Shown: positions 35,270 to 48,214, counted from the stretch's first letter. The stretch: DNA of 64,000 nucleotides from Platycnemis pennipes (GCA_933228895.1 OW121848.1:163572688-163636687); one strand, 5' to 3'. The notes: a model not told the origin generated them from the letters alone. A program made the numbers and translations.

Positions 35270-36811
35270 TATCTTATCAATCCTAGTTCATTTGGATCTC
35301 ATACACTCACTGCATGTTCTACATGGGGCCTAACAAGTGAAAAGAAACGTCACTCTTTTGTATTCCCGTCACATTCACCTAGTACCCATTTAATTAATCC
35401 TAGTTTTCTATTGGCTTTCTTTCATGTCTTCCATATGTGTCTTGCCCACAATAAATCTTGGGTAAGTGTAGCACCTAATTACTTTATAGAGTCACTGATA
35501 TCATTCTTGGTTTCATTGATTTTATAGAATCGCTCTGTCTATTGTAGTAATTTGGCACTGGATCCATTGTTCTTTTGATCTTGAAGCTGAAAAACTTTCA
35601 TTGCAGTAGAGGCACTCTGTGTCTTGTTGATCATCATCAAAACCTCTTTCTAGGTTAGTTTTCATGCGATTACTTTTTATCTTGGTATCACTGCTTCCCT
35701 TCTTCTTTTCTGATGCTTTTTGTTTTCCAGATTCTTTTCTTTCTTGTGCTTCATCTAGTCCATTTTTATATGGGCTCGCTGTCAATATTTCTGCAGAGCC
35801 TTTCTGTCGGCCGTTACTTTAGCGTTCTACTCCTCTTGTTACTTGAGGCACAGGAGCAATGTCTTTTGGGCTCACTGAAAAAGAGGTTGCCAGTTGCTGG
35901 TCAATGGGGGGAGTGTTGACAATTGGCTGCACAAGATTAGCTGGATGTTCAAGTGTAGCTGATGATTGGATATCATCAGTAGGGATGGGAATTTCCATTA
36001 CCTCAGCAGCAACAAAATCTACTTCTTGGAAGATGTCTGCGTCTAGTGGTCCAATGCTGCATTTTATGAACCCATTTATAGCATTTGCAGGTGTTGAAGC
36101 TTTCAAGTAGGCTTCTCCAAAAAGACTACACACCAACTTGAAATTGAGTGACAACCCTTCCTGGATTGCTCCTCAACCACTTTTCAAATGCTTTGACATA
36201 GAAAGTATTTCATGGCCCCATGATCATTACCTCTGAGGCTGCATTCTGTGACTACAGTGCAGTGGACAAATAACTCATGTAATTTTCCCTAGCCAGGTCA
36301 ATAAATTCAAAATTTGTGTGGTTAGAGTGACCGTCTAAAACTAGCAAGACAGGATACTCCTTCGTTGGCTTAGAATGTTTTAAAAAATGAAGAAACCACT
36401 CAACAAATAGTTCCATTTGCATACACCCATACCGGTGGTATACAAATCCTGTCCCAGGTAGACCCTGGCCATCAACTCTGGGTTCATTCTCCGACGTGGG
36501 AATATTAGTGTTAGAGTTGTAATCTAATACATAAATATGGGTTGGCAACATATGTTGCTATTTATGTCAGTAACTATTTATCTATATTGTTGTTGTCAAC
36601 TCTCTGTCAGTCGTTCAATTTGTAAACTGGAATTTGGATGTGTCTGTGACTCGTTATTAAAACATCTTAGTTTAAAGCCGATATCTCAAGATATTATTTA
36701 ACCTCTAACAGGTTATGGGCCCAGGCGACCGAAAAGGACCAGTTGTGCTTCAATAGTACTGCAACATTACGCGAGTGCATTTTTTTACGTATTGTATCGT
36801 TAAAGCGAAAA

Positions 36812-37192
36812 ATGGCTGAGGCGTCAGTTGGAACTGGTTTGGCATCCATGGAAAAATTGGATGGACGGGACAATTACAATATTTGGACATTCCAAATGAA
36901 GATGTATTTAGTGCATGAAGGTTGCGTTGAAGGCTACGCCGCAGATGACACATCCAAATTAATTCAGGACAGTCGGTGGGGCCAAAATGACGAGTCCGCG
37001 TTGTGGGCAAAAAGTAAAGGGGTTTCCGGGCGACAACCTGGTAAAGCAGTGCAAGTGGCTAGAAACGTGGGAAATTTGGTGACATTAGAGCCAAATGCAG
37101 GAGCAGATGGAACTACGAGACACACAGTAGCGGTTCATCGCATGGGTCCAGGACTGCACAAGGACCATCAGCTGTACCGAGTACGGCAATGA
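36812..37192 (+). pseudogene. Copia gag fragment
   Basis: From its ATG at 36812 this frame encodes MEKLDGRDNYNIWTFQMKMY, the conserved N-terminal motif of copia-type Gag (UBN2 region), within the first 40 residues. After about residue 70 the frame no longer resembles Gag, which fits the internal deletion. Gag normally runs to about 250-400 residues with a zinc knuckle; none is seen. Confidence 0.75.
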
Positions 37193-37215
37193 AAAAGGAG
37201 AGAACTCTTCTCTCT

Positions 37216-37325
37216 GTGGCAGCCTTGGGAGCCAAACACATCGCGAGTGAAGCTGACTGGTTCATCTACTCCGGAGCTACGGTCCATATGACAGGAAGAA
37301 AGCACTGGTTGCAGAATCTTAATGA
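37216..37325 (+). pseudogene. Copia protease remnant
   Basis: In a frame different from gag, this encodes ADWFIYSGATVHMTGRKHW, the region around the copia aspartic protease active site, normally DSGA. The catalytic Asp is replaced by Tyr. The sequence stops at the 3' LTR. Confidence 0.75.
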
Positions 37326-38007
37326 TTTATATATATATACCTATTAGATTAAGTGAGGGTGTTAGAGTTGTAATCTAATACATAAATATGGGTTGGCAAC
37401 ATATGTTGCTATTTATGTCAGTAACTATTTATCTATATTGTTGTTGTCAACTCTCTGTCAGTCGTTCAATTTGTAAACTGGAATTTGGATGTGTCTGTGA
37501 CTCGTTATTAAAACATCTTAGTTTAAAGCCGATATCTCAAGATATTATTTAACCTCTAACAATTAGGAAGGGAGGGACGTATAGCCACCCCCTGCTGACA
37601 TGTATAATATGCCTCAGTCAAAAGCACCCCTCTCTAAGCTGAATAAAGTGAGCCATCTTGTCGCCTGTCCTAAAGAGCTATAACTTTGGAGTTATAACTC
37701 TGTACAGTAACAATTTCAGTTTGATTCAATGGGCAGGGTAATTATGACAATATCTTTCTGAAGTGTGGATATCAAAAACCTTTTTGACATTAAGTCTGTT
37801 AAATGCAGAAGCTCTTTCAGCTGAGGATGGCTCAGGTGACCTCAAAGTTAAGTTTTGGTGATGCTTGCCGAAACCAGCAGCCCAATCCTTTCCTGCCATC
37901 CCAGGAAAAAGAGTTGGTGCTTGGGAGGCAAAGTGGCCACCCTTTGGCATCAAACCAGGCCACTTTGCCTGGTTTGACACCATTACATATGAATCCCTCC
38001 ACCTTAA

Positions 38008-40233
38008 CCCTCGAAAGACTACGGGTGCCATACGGCATCATCCAACACCTGTTATTATTCCATTTTTTATTACTGAGCATGAGAGCTTGATGACACTGCT
38101 GCCACTTTTTATTTATTTGAATGGTTTCGTATATCGTCAAGTGCAATTTTGGCAAGTTATCTTCCAGTAGTTTCATAGCAATCGATGAGTGAAGTTACCT
38201 CAAGCTTCACAGTGGAGGAAATGAGTAAGCAGACAAAGTAAATTCATTATAAAATACCATCAACTAATACTCCATGAATATTTTTGTGGATATAATGTTC
38301 TGTGGACATTATTCTTTCCATATTTACTCTTTTTTTTTAAATTTCACTTCCAATTATCCCAATTATTCTTTCGTAAATGTCTCTGATGCCATAGGGCATC
38401 ACCAAGCCAAAACGACTTCAAGTGTGTTCATTTGTAATTCCAGTTACTTCCAATGAAACTATTTTGACAACTCTCAATTAAAATAAAATAAGTGGTGTAA
38501 TGTAAATATTTAGTAACACTTAAATATTACATATATTTTGAACTTGCCTATTTAATTCTCACCACTAACATTTCATTAGGGATTTCACACTAAAAGATAT
38601 TCTTGACCTCTTAGAGAATGCCGAAGAAGGTGAACTACGGGAGTGAAATGAACACTTTCATGGTCATTTTATTACTGAGTCAATGAAATATTGTAAAGGG
38701 AAAAAGCATTATTGGGAAACATCTGCTGATGTGATAAACGAGTTAGTGGTGAACGCAATGCACAGGGACCACTTAGTGCCAAGTATGAAATTTTTTCATT
38801 GCGCAGACAATACTGAAATGAACGTAAATGACAAATTTTGGAAATTGCATCCATTTATGAATATTCGGAAAACAAAGTTTTTATAGCAATTCAGAGGTGA
38901 GCATTGCCTTTCATTTGACGAAAGTATGATTGAATTTCACAGCCATCAGAGATGTTAGCAATTCTTGCGGGTAAATAAGATTTGGTTACAAGGTATGGTG
39001 CCTAAATACCCCAGATGGCTCTTTGGTAAATTGAGGTTTACCAGGGTAAAAATCCAAATGAAAATTTCTAATGCGAAGTAAATTTTGGCAAGGAATCTGC
39101 ACCGCTGGTATCCACGATCGAAGATTTTCCTGAGGAACTGAAACCACTGCCATTTTGTTTTTATCTTCATAGTCTTGTTACAGGAATAAATGTTGTATTG
39201 TGTACGGGGAGAGCTATAGTGCAACAGGTACATTAAGGCGAAACAGAATCCCAAAATATTGTCCAATTTCATCAAATGAAAACATGAAGAAAAATAAGTG
39301 TGGCACATTTGAACATTGGTTTAGCAAAAAGGAAAATGTAATCATCACAAGTTAGGTCAATAATTCTGTAGTAACCATGAAGCCCTCATGTCAAGGTGGC
39401 AATCCTGCAGAAAATGCTTTCAGATACTCCTCAAAAGACCAAAATAAAATTTTATTACCTCGGCCAGCCTTATTTTCTGCATACAACAAATAAATAGGCG
39501 GGACCAATCACATGGAAGAAAATGTAGCCATGCACAGGATAAGCATAAAGGAAAAAGTGGTGGGGGCCATTTTTACGAGGCTAATACATGTGTTTGTCCA
39601 CGAATTGGGTATATTGCATAAAAAATCAGAAAGTGATTTCACACAGTTAGATTTCTGCCATGAAAGAGTTCTGACATTTCTCATTCCCCACCGAAAGTTG
39701 CAGGGCAGCCAAATTCTGTATGGGGTTGGAGAGATTCTAGCAGAGTTATAAAAAAGCTTTGATAGACTTGACCATTTTGTAAGACCTACAATGAACAGCA
39801 GCAGGTGCTGATGTACAGCAGAATTCTTCAGTTCTCAAGTAAGAACTGAATGCAGTAAATGCAATGTTGGGCTTTGTATTCCTTGCTTTGTAAGATTTCA
39901 CACAGTCGAAATAATATTTTCAATAAAATTTGACTACCTATTTTTATTAACTACCAATAAATATGCGTGAAATTATAATTTTATGTTCAAAGAAAAGAGC
40001 AGGAAGGAAAAAATTTGATGATATTCCAAAGGAAGAGTGCCTAGAAAATTTTGACCTTAAATAGGCTGAGCGATGCAATTTGGCATCACCCCATATCTCA
40101 GTAATTAATGACATGTTGGACATAAAATTTCAAGTATTATTTTCAGATTGAAATTATTATTTTCAGATGCTCAGATAGCAAAAAATCTAAGAAATATAAA
40201 ATATTTACAAAAAATAATTCCGGCCTTGGAGGG
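38008..40233 (+). mobile_element. piggyBac-like transposon, full-length relic
   Basis: Bounded on both sides by TTAA (38004-38007 and 40234-40237), the piggyBac target site. Ends CCCTCGAAAG and, on the other strand, CCCTCCAAGG are short TIRs, and GGCATCA-type subterminal motifs occur at both sides. The 2.2-kb length is typical of an autonomous element. The plus strand holds the degraded transposase. Confidence 0.85.
38584..39755 (+). pseudogene. piggyBac transposase relic
   Basis: Collinear fragments of a piggyBac (DDE_Tnp_1_7) transposase. They run FHCADNTEMNVNDKFWKLHP, then LSFDESMIEFHSHQ with the first catalytic Asp, and WCLNTPDGSL in a shifted frame. After these come GTLRRNRIPK, the block around YNK-IGGTNHMEENVAMHRI corresponding to MGGVD, and a C-terminal segment. 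Stops and shifts occur in nearly every block, and the MGGVD aspartate is changed, so it is dead. A second, different piggyBac relic is at 53302-54891. Confidence 0.8.
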
Positions 40234-40376
40234 TTAACAATCTCACTGAACTTTGGTAAATCACTTGACCTCTTAGTAATACATATATACACAAACTGAA
40301 ATTATATCAGGGTAAGATGAATTAAGATGAGCTTCTAATTAACTTTAATGAAAATGTCCAAGGACCGGAATATCCA

Positions 40377-40471
40377 AATGCCAATTAAGGCAGGGAAAAT
40401 AATATCTCCGAAACCAATTTTTCCAAAAAACCTGTTTAGGAGATATTATTTTCCCTACCTTAATTGGCATT
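40377..40471. repeat. 33-bp inverted repeat, 29-bp loop
   Basis: Arms 40377-40409 and 40439-40471 match at 32 of 33 positions. It lies about 140 bp outside the piggyBac end. No associated gene or TIR family was recognised. Confidence 0.85.
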
Positions 40472-41029
40472 AGTCTTAGGACATTTACAACAGGGTGATC
40501 AAAAACCACAAATGTTTGAATAACTTTGATAAATGACAATGCAATGACATTTGGTATTATGTAATTATTTGGGTACTTTAAACCTTTTCCATTATATTTT
40601 TCGTGAGTTCATGAAAATATTTATTGAAACAATAGATCCCAATTATATGGATGCCATAGATTCAAGCTCTTCACATATTTAACTTTTCAACTAACAACTT
40701 TACTAGGCAACTCTTGATGCCAGCTAAGGGCCAGGCCCTGTTGATGAACCTCCTTCATTCTGTTGTACGGTCAGGTTGCACCTCTATACCCAAGTCATTC
40801 AAATTAGGTTACCTATATACATATTCCCATCCACAAAAGTGGCAATATAAGTGATAATATTTCTAACTCTCATCCCATTGTCATGAAACTCCCTCATCTG
40901 TTAATTTTCAAGAGTCTAGTTGTAAAAAAACAAGTCCCTTATAAAGATACTTATCATTGATATAACAGCATGTTTTTACACTGGATGATCCACAATTACT
41001 AATTTTTGACTTATTAACATCTCATTTTC

Positions 41030-41905
41030 AAAAACCCTTGACAATTCATTTCAAGTGGATTCAGTATAGAAAGACTCTCAGGAAGCTTTTAATGAAGTCA
41101 ACCATTCTTAAGTGTTACAAAGCTAAAATCCTATGGAGTTCATGGTGCCCTTTTGGAGTGGTTCTTGAGCTATCTTCTTCATTGAAGGTTGGTGGTTTAA
41201 CTCAATGGCGTTAATTCAAATCTATTTTATGCACCTTCAAGTGTATCACAAGGCTCTCACTTATGCCTATACGCACAGTCATTTAATATATTCATAAATG
41301 ACATTAGTCATCACTCAAAATCAGTAAACCATGTACTCTCTGCAGATAATTTGAAAAACTTTAATATTTTAAAGGACTTTGATGTTGCCATAACAATTTA
41401 ATCTGCCCAAATATTCAATATAAATGGTGTGAAGATGATCTTATGTTTTCAGATATGAATAACTGCTCTTTTACCTCAATTCCATAGAAATTAGTCACCC
41501 ATACAGTGTTATCATTCAGTCTCTAGGAATTCTATTTGATACTCATCATGAATTCCGAAATGGCATTCAGTCTGTAGAATTGAGAGCCTATTGGACATGG
41601 GATTTTCTTTTAGATTGTCCAGAGGTTTCAATGACATTATGTAACTACATTAAAATCTTTTTTTCTCACTGCCCGTCCTACCCTTGAATAAGTTTCAGTA
41701 GTATGGTCAACATACCTACTATTACGTCTCTCAAGTAAAAGAGGAAAAACCTTTAGACAAATTTTTACAGTGGATTTGTAAAATGTGTCTTCACTCTCCT
41801 CACAAAGAAAACAGGCTAGTTTGACTTTCTGAGCTCACTTAATTATTACATAATTTGATTCAGTGTAGTGATTTATTGCACTTAATACATTACCATGTGA
41901 TGCCT
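41030..41905 (+). pseudogene. Jockey-like LINE reverse transcriptase relic
   Basis: In shifting frames the plus strand encodes AFNEVNHS, then SSVSQGSHLCLYAQ (from PQGSxLGPLL), FNIFINDISHHSKS, and a region where the FADD motif is altered (LSADNLKNFNI). Many stops. More decayed than the copy at 21262-22545, and probably a different family. Confidence 0.65.
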
Positions 41906-42102
41906 GTAGTTACCACAAGTAGTTATATGTTGTTCAGTTTACCTCACCTTTCAAAGAATTAAGCATACCAACTACCCATGTATGCCCTACAATGGGATGA
42001 TAACATAGCATGCACCAAAATACTTTTTTAATAGTTCCTTTTCTGTAATAAAATTAAATTTACAATAATGTTGTGGACGAATTGTTTCTAACATGAGAGA
42101 TA

Positions 42103-42304
42103 TAAATAAATAAATTGGAGTGGTGGGCGGGGGCCTTCTGGAGCCCCCCTGGCACTTAGACCTCTTTAGATCCGTTGTGCCTACCCACACAAACACCACG
42201 GCAGAGGTATGGAAGGCGGTCACCCATCCAACCTCTGTCTCTGCCCAATGTTGCTTTGGTGATCTCACTGGAACCAGTATGTCAACATGGCTAGACCCTT
42301 GCCC
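42103..42304 (-). mobile_element. 5S rRNA-derived SINE, copy 2
   Basis: Minus-strand element with the 5S-like blocks GAGATCACC, AAAGCAACATTGGGC and TTGGATGGGTGACC. It is flanked by the perfect 13-bp duplication AACATGAGAGATA (42090-42102, 42305-42317) and ends in a TTTA-type tail. It shares head and partial body with 34248-34452 but is more diverged. Confidence 0.8.
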
Positions 42305-42409
42305 AACATGAGAGATAAATTTGTTTTTAAAATTTCATTTATTAAAATTAAAATTGCCTACAGTTATGCATCCCTCGAGGTGGTGGAAACCAAATGGCCA
42401 CGGATAATG

Positions 42410-44165
42410 ACTCAAGATACGTCATAGAGGAAAGAAGAAAATACCAGAATCCAAGAAATGAAACGGAGCATGCCCAATATAGACAGTTGTGAAACCAAGT
42501 AATACAAGAGAGAAAGAAAGCCAAGAAATAATAGATAGAAAACAGCCTCAAAGAAATACATGACAATATAATGAAAGGAAACACCAAAATGGCTTACAAA
42601 CTGGTGAAGTGACATTAGGAGAAAGGAAAACAAGATCCCATAACATGAGAGACTCCAGTAGAAAGATACTAATAGAACAGGAAGACATAGGGAGGAGATG
42701 GAAGCAATACATCGAAGAGCTCTATCAAGCACCCAAACAACTTTAAGATAGCTTAACTGATGAATAAATCAAGGTAGATGAAGATGAAAGGTGTCCTGAG
42801 ATACTGAGAAGCAAATTAGACAGAGCCATGAAAGACCTAAGGAACAACAAGGCACCTGGAGGGGACAAAATAAATAGAGAAATCATCAAGGCACTTTGGG
42901 TCAAAGCAAAGGATGGCCTCTTTGGAATAATTAAAGATAGCTATGGCAGAGGGAGACTACCAGAGGACTTCCATAAGTGTGAAATGATCGCAATACCAAA
43001 GAAACAAAGGACTGAGAAAAGCGAAGAGCACAGAAAATTGAGCGTGGTGTCACACATCGAAAATACTAAGATAATTAGCTGAAGAATGGAAGGAAAGATT
43101 GAAGGGAACCTTTGGGAAAAGTGATTTGGATTCAGGAAAAATAGAATAGCTAGGGAGGCTATATTCAGCTTAAGTATTATTGTCAAGAAAATGATTCACG
43201 TAAACAAACCATTGTATGTGACATTCGTGGATTTGGTAAGGGCCTTTGACAATGTAGTATGGAACAAGAGGTTCAAAATACTGGAAGCAAATTATAACCA
43301 GTGGAGAACTTCACCTACCTCGTCAGCACTACAACCAGCAGTGTACATACTGGGGGGTTTTAGGGTTTAGGGTTTAAACTCCCCAAAAACATATCTTAAT
43401 TTATTATTTTTTGAATAATTTGCACTAGTATTTAGAATTTTGCTTGTTGGGCTGAAAAATAGAGTTTAATTGTTTTCACAGAAAGGGAATATTAATTTAA
43501 TTATTGTTCTGGTGAATAATAATCTAAATTTCATTTGATAATAATGCACATGAAAGTTAATGAACCCCCTCCCCCAGAAAGAACTCCTGTGCATGCCACT
43601 GACTATAACTTAGGGTGACAGAAACTCAATTAGAATCAAGGGAAGAATAGCACAAGCTAAAGAGGCGTTCATGAAGACGAGTCCACTACTATGCGCAGAG
43701 AACCTATGGCTGCAAACAAGGATACACTTCATCAAAACATTCGTATGGAGAGTGGCACTCTATGGATCAGAGACATTAATCATCAGGAAAGTAGACCAGC
43801 TAAGAATTGAAACCTTCGAAACATGGTGTTGGAGGAGAATGTTGAAGATTAAATGGACAGATAAAGTGAAGAACGAAGAGGTGTACAGAAGAGCAGATGA
43901 AGAAAGGACAACATGGAAAACCCTACGGCAAAGAAGAACCAGATGGATTGAACATACCTTGAGACACAATGGATTAATCAGAAATATAAGAGAAGAAAGC
44001 ATTGAAGGCATGGTCCTGCAAGAAAGACGTAGGGACAAGTATATAGGGCAAATAAAGGATGTGAAAGATCGAAAAACTATCAGTGCATGAGGGAATTAAC
44101 ATAATTAGAATGCAGAATGGAGGGGTGCAGTAAACTAATCCTAGGATTGAAATTCTGATGATGAT
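42410..44165 (+). mobile_element. LINE (endonuclease-RT type) relic, interrupted by a MITE
   Basis: RT fragments run along the plus strand: MKDLRNNKAPGGDKINREII, LPEDFHKCEMIAIPKK, LYVTFVDLVRAFDNVVWNK, then NFTYLVSTTT. After the insertion 43336-43601 it continues with RIAQAKEAFMKTS, IHFIKTFVWRVALYGSET and the C-terminal WCWRRMLKIKWTDKVKNEEV, with 3' UTR ending AATCCTAGGATTG and a TGATGATGATG tail. Stops and a missing FADD segment show it is inactive. The 3' end resembles those at 386-833 and 59645-60432. Confidence 0.85.
43336..43601. mobile_element. hAT-like MITE inside a LINE
   Basis: It splits the LINE reading at YLVSTTT. Flanks ACTACAAC (43328-43335) and ACTATAAC (43602-43609) form an 8-bp duplication with one mismatch. 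The right end on the minus strand is CAGTGGCATGCACAGG and the left end is CAGCAGTGTACATAC, CAG-type ends as in hAT elements. The interior near 43356 has a short TTTAGGG run. A diverged interior copy is at 25365-25495. Confidence 0.7.
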
Positions 44166-44169
44166 GCAT

Positions 44170-47140
44170 TCCTCAAATATATAGTAATTTATGTTTTTCT
44201 TTTGCTATTCTGTATTTTAGATATTGCACATTGATCTATGGTTGGATGTAATACTAATGGATAAATCCAGTGAATAATTTGAAAATAAGTAATGATATGC
44301 TAAGAATTAGATAAGCCAGTATAGGTATTGAAATGATTTGGAGCAGAATAATGAATAAACTAATAAAGATTCAAGAAGAGGAGGCAATTGATTCTGTGAA
44401 GAGAGAATATGGAATGAGGGTAAAAAGCTATGCATTCAGGGTCGGAGTACAGTTTCTCAGCCTATGCATTACAAAAGGAAAATGACACACATTGATGAAT
44501 AATGGGTGCATACACTGAAGTGCATACACTGCAAATATGAAGGGGAGAAAATGTGCAAGACAGGGAAGAGAAAACAATGAGTGGAAGACATAAAAAGGTA
44601 CCAAAACATAAAATGGAAATAGAGATGGAATATAGGTACATTTAGACCACAGGTGTTGCAGTTATAAGTGATGATAGAAGATAAGACTCAGCACATGCAT
44701 AGTTGGAGATACTTAAAATTCAACAACAGCTGCAATCATGGGCAGAAAATATGATCATTATTTCTGAGGATGCCCCTGGTCACTTCAAAAATCATTACCA
44801 ACACTTGAATTGACTAAGTGACGTGAGGCAATGGACACAGGGCATGGGAAGGGGCCTTGCAATGGCTCAGAAGGCCTGCTGAAGAACCACACTACAAAAA
44901 CATTACCTTCCCAGCCAAAGTACAGCTGAAATCAGAATATCGAGGATTTTCAAAGAGTTGTGCAGTCATGTACATCAACAGCTCTCATCCTGTTAACCAA
45001 AGAGGGAAGTTTAATTCCAGCAGCAGAAAATAGAAGAACGGACCAACCAAACTACCCCTTGTCATTGAATTGCTTATTTCAGTTCTAAGCAGCATGCACT
45101 GAAGTGGTTTACTGAGCAACTTGCAGATATATCTTGGAATCTTTAATATATTTTGAAAGCAGTGTCTGTTTTCTTTATGAATGCCTTGCCAAATAAGACT
45201 ATATTTTATGTTCATGATACCAATATGAGATATAATGATAATGAAAACTCTCCGAGTCCAACTTCCATGGTACTTTCCCAATTACACAACATCAGCAGCA
45301 AATAAGGCAATAAGGGAAGGCTACTCTCTAAATTAGACACACAAGAAAAAAACTGCTGTTTACAAATTAACTTCAATCAAATGTGCATGATAAAGTCAGT
45401 TCATGAGAATGGCTTTTTTAAAAATCAAGTGGCCTTTAAAACAAATAAAAATGCAGAGCCATTCACTGCCACGCCGTGGAAACCTTCAAGCGAACAAATA
45501 AAAATGTTAATAAAAATGCGAGGCATGTCTAACTACACCAAAAAGTAATACTTGGCTTCTATTAATAACATGAAATTATAGCTACTTACTGAGTGCTACC
45601 AACCTAGCTGGGTTTTGAAACCAACCAAACAAAAAGCACTGGTGCAGTAAAAAAATAGTTTATTTTAAAAATTACATAAGGCCTTGAAAATGAAATTATT
45701 CCACATTAAATTTAAGTGCACAAGAATTTAAAAAAACCTGACTAAGCTAAAAAATTCTTGTATGTTACAAAATAACTTCACTCAGATAATAGACATATAA
45801 CGAGCCTTTGCAAGCTGACAAAGAGAAAATGTATAGTGACTACATCAGCAATGTTCTCAATGGTCCTCTGAGCCAAGCAATTTGTCCCCTAAAACGAATC
45901 TCCTCTCCAAGTACGTACCCTCAAGTCGCCTGATTCCAGTAGACTTGCATTAAAAGCAGAACATGGAAGTCTCAAATACAGTTCAGCTCAGCTCTTTTCC
46001 CTTGGCATCATACCCTATAGTAGTATAAAAAGTCTACGCAGCAGTCCGTATCTCCATTCTGGATGATCAGGAATTTTCACTTTGCTTTCACATCTCCTCA
46101 CCATTGACTACGATGGTCTTGACACAGAATGTGTATTACCATGACCCCTAGAGCTTCACTGGAGGGTACACTGAAGTCAGCTCCCTTAATGGGTGATTGG
46201 TCAAAGGGCATACAGAAAGTTGTTCTCACAGTAACTGCTCCTATCCTCATTGAGGGGCTGCAAAAATGCAACTGACCCCAGGAGAACATCCTATTGGGCA
46301 GCAGCAAGTAAAAATTAGCAGGCAAAAGGAAGCACCTCAATTGCACGGCAGTACAATTCATTTCTTAGACACTCCCACTGCATAGTGGATGTTGCACCCA
46401 TCTCACCATAACTAAATCCTACAGACAAACACAAAATCCAAGCCCACAATGGGATTCCATCCTTGAATAGTTCCTGTTACCATGTTAACGACCATAGTTG
46501 GCCAGTCGCTATACTTATTGGCTGATAGAACTAGATTTCTAGATATACTAGTTTCAGAAGTAAGAAAAGAATAGTCACTATGTATTGTTAAGGTGAAAAA
46601 TTCATGAGAAGAAAATATTATAGCCAATTTCCTACAATAGCCATGTGCATAAGCTATTGAACATAGAATTGTCATGAAAAAGTTAAATAAATACACATTA
46701 GGTGGAATTCAGATTTTTGATAACCTATGCAGACTGATGATAACTTATAAGTGATTAAAGGATGGGTGAGATTTAAGGAGTTACAAAGGAGATGCAGACT
46801 AATACATCTTTACACACTTCTACTTGCAAGGATAAAGAAGAATTCCTTGTCTTCATTCAGTAATACTTCCATTCTTAAGTTGCAAAGGTGATACTCAATG
46901 AATCCTTCACCAAGGGGAATTTCGTGGTATTGCTGAGAAACTAAAACATGTGCTCCTATTTGTTTGTGCAATATCCCTAGATTTAACCCCAAATAAAGAC
47001 AACCACCCACAAACACATAACTCCATGCATTTTTAAACATTTAACCAATTCACAATTAGATGAAGGACAACAGGTATATTCCACCAAGATGAACAAAGGA
47101 CAATTACTACATAGAAATCTTTAACGCGAAATAGTGTCAG
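44170..47140. other. Gene-free AT-rich stretch
   Basis: No exon or repeat family was recognised in 3 kb. The longest ORFs are below 100 codons and have no domain. It lies beyond the 3' end of SEC61G, whose 3' UTR must end before about 47700. Confidence 0.4.
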
Positions 47141-47142
47141 AA

Positions 47143-47354
47143 CAGGGGTGTCAGAACTATTTCACTGGAGGGAGGGGGGGGGGGGGGACCTTGAACCTGG
47201 GCCCGCATTAGTTGTAGATAGGAGGGGTTATGAGGCTAGAAATTTGCTAAAAGGAGATAGGAACATGCAAAACGGCCCGCTTCGCCTGAAAGGGCACAAA
47301 GCTAATTCTGGGGGGTCCTTCGACCTCTCCTGTCCCCCACTTCCCACGCTGCTG
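47143..47354. mobile_element. hAT-type MITE, copy 3 (shortened)
   Basis: A 212-bp member of the 7117/34970 family. The left end CAGGGGTGTCAGAAC and right end CCCACGCTGCTG are diverged TIRs. Flanks TGTCAGAA (47135-47142) and TGGCAGAA (47355-47362) are an 8-bp duplication with one mismatch. It contains a G run of about 16 bases. Confidence 0.75.
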
Positions 47355-47815
47355 TGGCAGAATAAAAAATGTATAATCCTAATACAATCAAATTCAATCC
47401 AGTTGTCCATTCATACATTGCTATCATACGGAAGAGAATGGTTTCCACAATATAATAATGTTACTTCATAAATTACGATATTCCCAGTAGTGGTAGCAAG
47501 AATGCAAATAATAATGGTATTTCTACCATGAGTTAATATGAACTATACACTGGCAACTTTGCAATTTCGAAACGATTAAATAATCAAATTTATCACAATG
47601 AAATAACAAATGCTTTTGAATTATGAAGGGCAAATTTTGGTCAATTTTTATCTCCTTCCTTGAATGCAGACATCAAACACAACATACGTTTACAAAATAA
47701 AGTCTCATCAGAAATGTTTAAATAAAAATGTTGTTAATATTTAGAATTTTTTACTAGAATAGAGCCATGAAAATTATAATTTATAACAAATTATGATAAA
47801 ACCAGAGATTCCTGT

Positions 47816-48202
<387 letters not shown>

Positions 48203-48214
48203 TCTTTTCTTCAC

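Larger units (their letters stand above)
36509..37561 (+). mobile_element. Copia LTR retrotransposon, internally deleted, young
   Basis: A structurally complete but shortened Ty1/copia element. Two 202-bp LTRs (36509-36710 and 37360-37561) start TGTTAGAG, end CTCTAACA and appear identical by eye. The 5-bp duplication ATTAG flanks the element (36504-36508, 37562-37566). Directly after the 5' LTR, GGTTATGGGCCCAG fits the copia-type initiator-Met tRNA primer site, and AGTGAGGG precedes the 3' LTR as a polypurine tract. The internal part is only about 650 bp: gag start and a protease remnant remain, while integrase, RT and RNase H are missing. It sits inside the Tigger relic. Confidence 0.95.
35522..37830 (-). 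pseudogene. Tigger/pogo-like DDE transposase relic, interrupted by Copia
   Basis: Minus-strand fragments of a CENP-B/jerky-like pogo transposase in several frames. From the N-terminal side (about 37600) come YVPPFLIFPRRRMNPELM (split by the Copia insertion), then MELFVEWFLHFLKHSK, PTKEYPVLLVLDGHSNHT carrying the second DDE aspartate, and EFIDLAREN. A C-terminal FGEAYLKASTPANAINGF block follows, then a Cys-containing end ECLYCNESFSAS. The family normally has about 500-650 residues in one frame; here at least three frameshifts and the insertion 36509-37561 break it. The DNA-binding N-terminus was not recognised. Confidence 0.8.
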
